Of a DNA stretch of 7,221 nucleotides, positions 6,248-7,221 are shown piece after piece. The DNA is taken from assembly GCA_029004655.1 (NCBI GenBank), contig JAQVYP010000090.1, positions 1-7,221 of the forward strand, given 5' to 3'. The notes beneath the pieces are model-generated. The model worked only from the letters and a program-made list of their open reading frames with translations, made no database searches and was not told where the DNA came from. The translations under genes were made by a program, and so were the position numbers. The DNA comes from Oscillospiraceae bacterium (lineage in GTDB: Bacteria; Bacillota; Clostridia; Oscillospirales; Acutalibacteraceae). Position 1 is the first letter of the stretch. Each line of letters begins with the position of its first letter.

Positions 6248-7221
6248 GTGTCGAAAATCACAGTTTTAGGTTCAGGTGGCTGGGGAACTGCGTTGGCATT
6301 GACTGCGTTTCATTGTAAACATGAGGTTACTGTTTGGTCACCATTTGAGTCAGAAATAAATATGCTTAAAAATGATCGGGAACATAAAAAACTGTTGCCG
6401 GGTGTCATAATTCCAGATGAGATAAACTTCACAACTGATATAGAGGCTGTAAACGGTTCCCTGATAACAATTATAGCAGTTCCTTCCTTTGCGGTCAGAG
6501 AAACCGCTGCCCGCCTTAAAGGTAAGGACTGTGGTATTATAGTAAACGTAGCAAAGGGTATTGAATCCGTAAGCCATTTGAGACTATCTGAAGTCATTGC
6601 TGACGAGCTGCCAGGTTCACGAGTGGTTGCTTTGTCGGGCCCATCGCACGCTGAAGAGGTTGGCAGAAGGGTGCCAACTACAATAGTCGCTGCATCGTTA
6701 GATAATGAAGCAGCTATCCAAGTTCAATCGGCATTAATGTGTTCGTTCTTTAGAATTTATACAAATAGTGATGTTATGGGTGTAGAGCTTGGTGCAGCAC
6801 TTAAAAATATTATTGCAGTGGCAGCCGGGGTTGTTGATGGCTTAGGCTATGGAGATAATACGAAGGCCGCACTAATAACTCGAGGGCTCACAGAAATTGC
6901 TCGTCTGGGAATAAAAATGGGAGCGAAAGAGAAAACTTTCATGGGATTATCGGGACTTGGCGATTTGGTGGTTACCTGCACATCAGTGCATAGCAGAAAT
7001 CACAGATTTGGAGAAATGATTGGACACGGTGCGGAGATTGCAAAAGCTCTCGAAACTGTCGGTACCGTTGAGGGTTATCATGCGACAGCAACGGCCTGGG
7101 AACTTGCAAAAGAGTTGTCAGTTGATATGCCAATAACAGAACAGTGCTATGCCGTGCTGTATGAAGAAAAGGATTCCAAAGATGCGATAACTAACTTGAT
7201 GGGGCGTCCCGGCAAGAACGA
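6248..7221 (+). CDS. gpsA: NAD(P)-dependent glycerol-3-phosphate dehydrogenase, 3' end cut by window
   Basis: This cytoplasmic enzyme reduces dihydroxyacetone phosphate to sn-glycerol 3-phosphate, the backbone for phospholipids and the acceptor used by PlsY. My translation from the GTG at 6248 gives 324 residues without a stop, then the window ends. The N-terminal Rossmann fold carries GSGGWGTALA (8-17). SGPSHAEEV, Lys186 in ELGAALKNI, and NTKAALITRG (204-213) are the conserved active-site region. GLGDLVVTCTS and the C-terminal LMGRPGKNE are also typical, so only a handful of residues should be missing. The GTG start is chosen because the family N-terminus begins there and a G-rich ribosome binding site lies 8 bases upstream. 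The nearer ATG at 6244 is in another frame and stops after 24 codons. It follows plsY with a 13-base gap in the same operon. Confidence 0.96.
   Translation, partial: MSKITVLGSGGWGTALALTAFHCKHEVTVWSPFESEINMLKNDREHKKLLPGVIIPDEINFTTDIEAVNGSLITIIAVPSFAVRETAARLKGKDCGIIVNVAKGIESVSHLRLSEVIADELPGSRVVALSGPSHAEEVGRRVPTTIVAASLDNEAAIQVQSALMCSFFRIYTNSDVMGVELGAALKNIIAVAAGVVDGLGYGDNTKAALITRGLTEIARLGIKMGAKEKTFMGLSGLGDLVVTCTSVHSRNHRFGEMIGHGAEIAKALETVGTVEGYHATATAWELAKELSVDMPITEQCYAVLYEEKDSKDAITNLMGRPGKN

Noticed and set aside
1..7221. Search for mobile elements, CRISPR arrays, defence or toxin-antitoxin genes, tRNAs and large repeats
   Set aside because: Every long open frame on the + strand belongs to a housekeeping-type gene with short intergenic gaps, and I saw no repeat arrays, transposase motifs or tRNA-like folds.

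Overview
This window looks like a conserved housekeeping stretch of a low-GC, Gram-positive chromosome, most likely a member of the Clostridia. The evidence is strong AGGAGG-type ribosome binding sites, sigma-A-like promoters, a four-cysteine ribosomal protein L32, and the order DUF512 radical-SAM gene, der, plsY, gpsA. I know that order from memory of clostridial genomes and could not search for it here. All genes are on the + strand, and no gene-free stretch is longer than about 125 bases.

The layout is three transcription blocks. Block 1 (about 43-1957) has a sigma-A-like promoter with a 12-bp palindrome in its spacer. It is followed by pgi (glucose-6-phosphate isomerase), a 138-residue P-loop protein of unknown function, and a 13-bp GC-rich terminator hairpin. 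Block 2 (1980-2799) has a promoter matching the sigma-A consensus exactly (TTGACA, 17 bases, TATAAT). It contains a DUF177/YceD-family protein, rpmF (ribosomal protein L32), and a strong intrinsic terminator. Block 3 (2812 to the right edge) starts with a long imperfect hairpin just before the first ribosome binding site. It then carries a PDZ/radical-SAM/DUF512 protein, der (ribosome-assembly GTPase), plsY (acyl-phosphate glycerol-3-phosphate acyltransferase) and gpsA (glycerol-3-phosphate dehydrogenase). gpsA runs off the right edge a few residues before its expected end.

Functionally, Pgi handles the first isomerisation of glycolysis. DUF177, L32 and Der all concern the large ribosomal subunit. 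GpsA makes the sn-glycerol-3-phosphate that PlsY acylates, which begins phospholipid synthesis. The radical-SAM protein has no assigned reaction.

Three start sites differ from the longest open frame. DUF177 and rpmF each have an in-frame GTG lying inside the Shine-Dalgarno sequence, so the downstream ATG is preferred. gpsA starts at a GTG, with an out-of-frame ATG four bases upstream.

I found no mobile element, CRISPR array, tRNA or rRNA, and no clearly new multi-gene system. The items most worth a second look are the radical-SAM protein and its extra cysteine cluster, the leader hairpin in front of it, the orphan P-loop protein, and the palindrome inside the pgi promoter.
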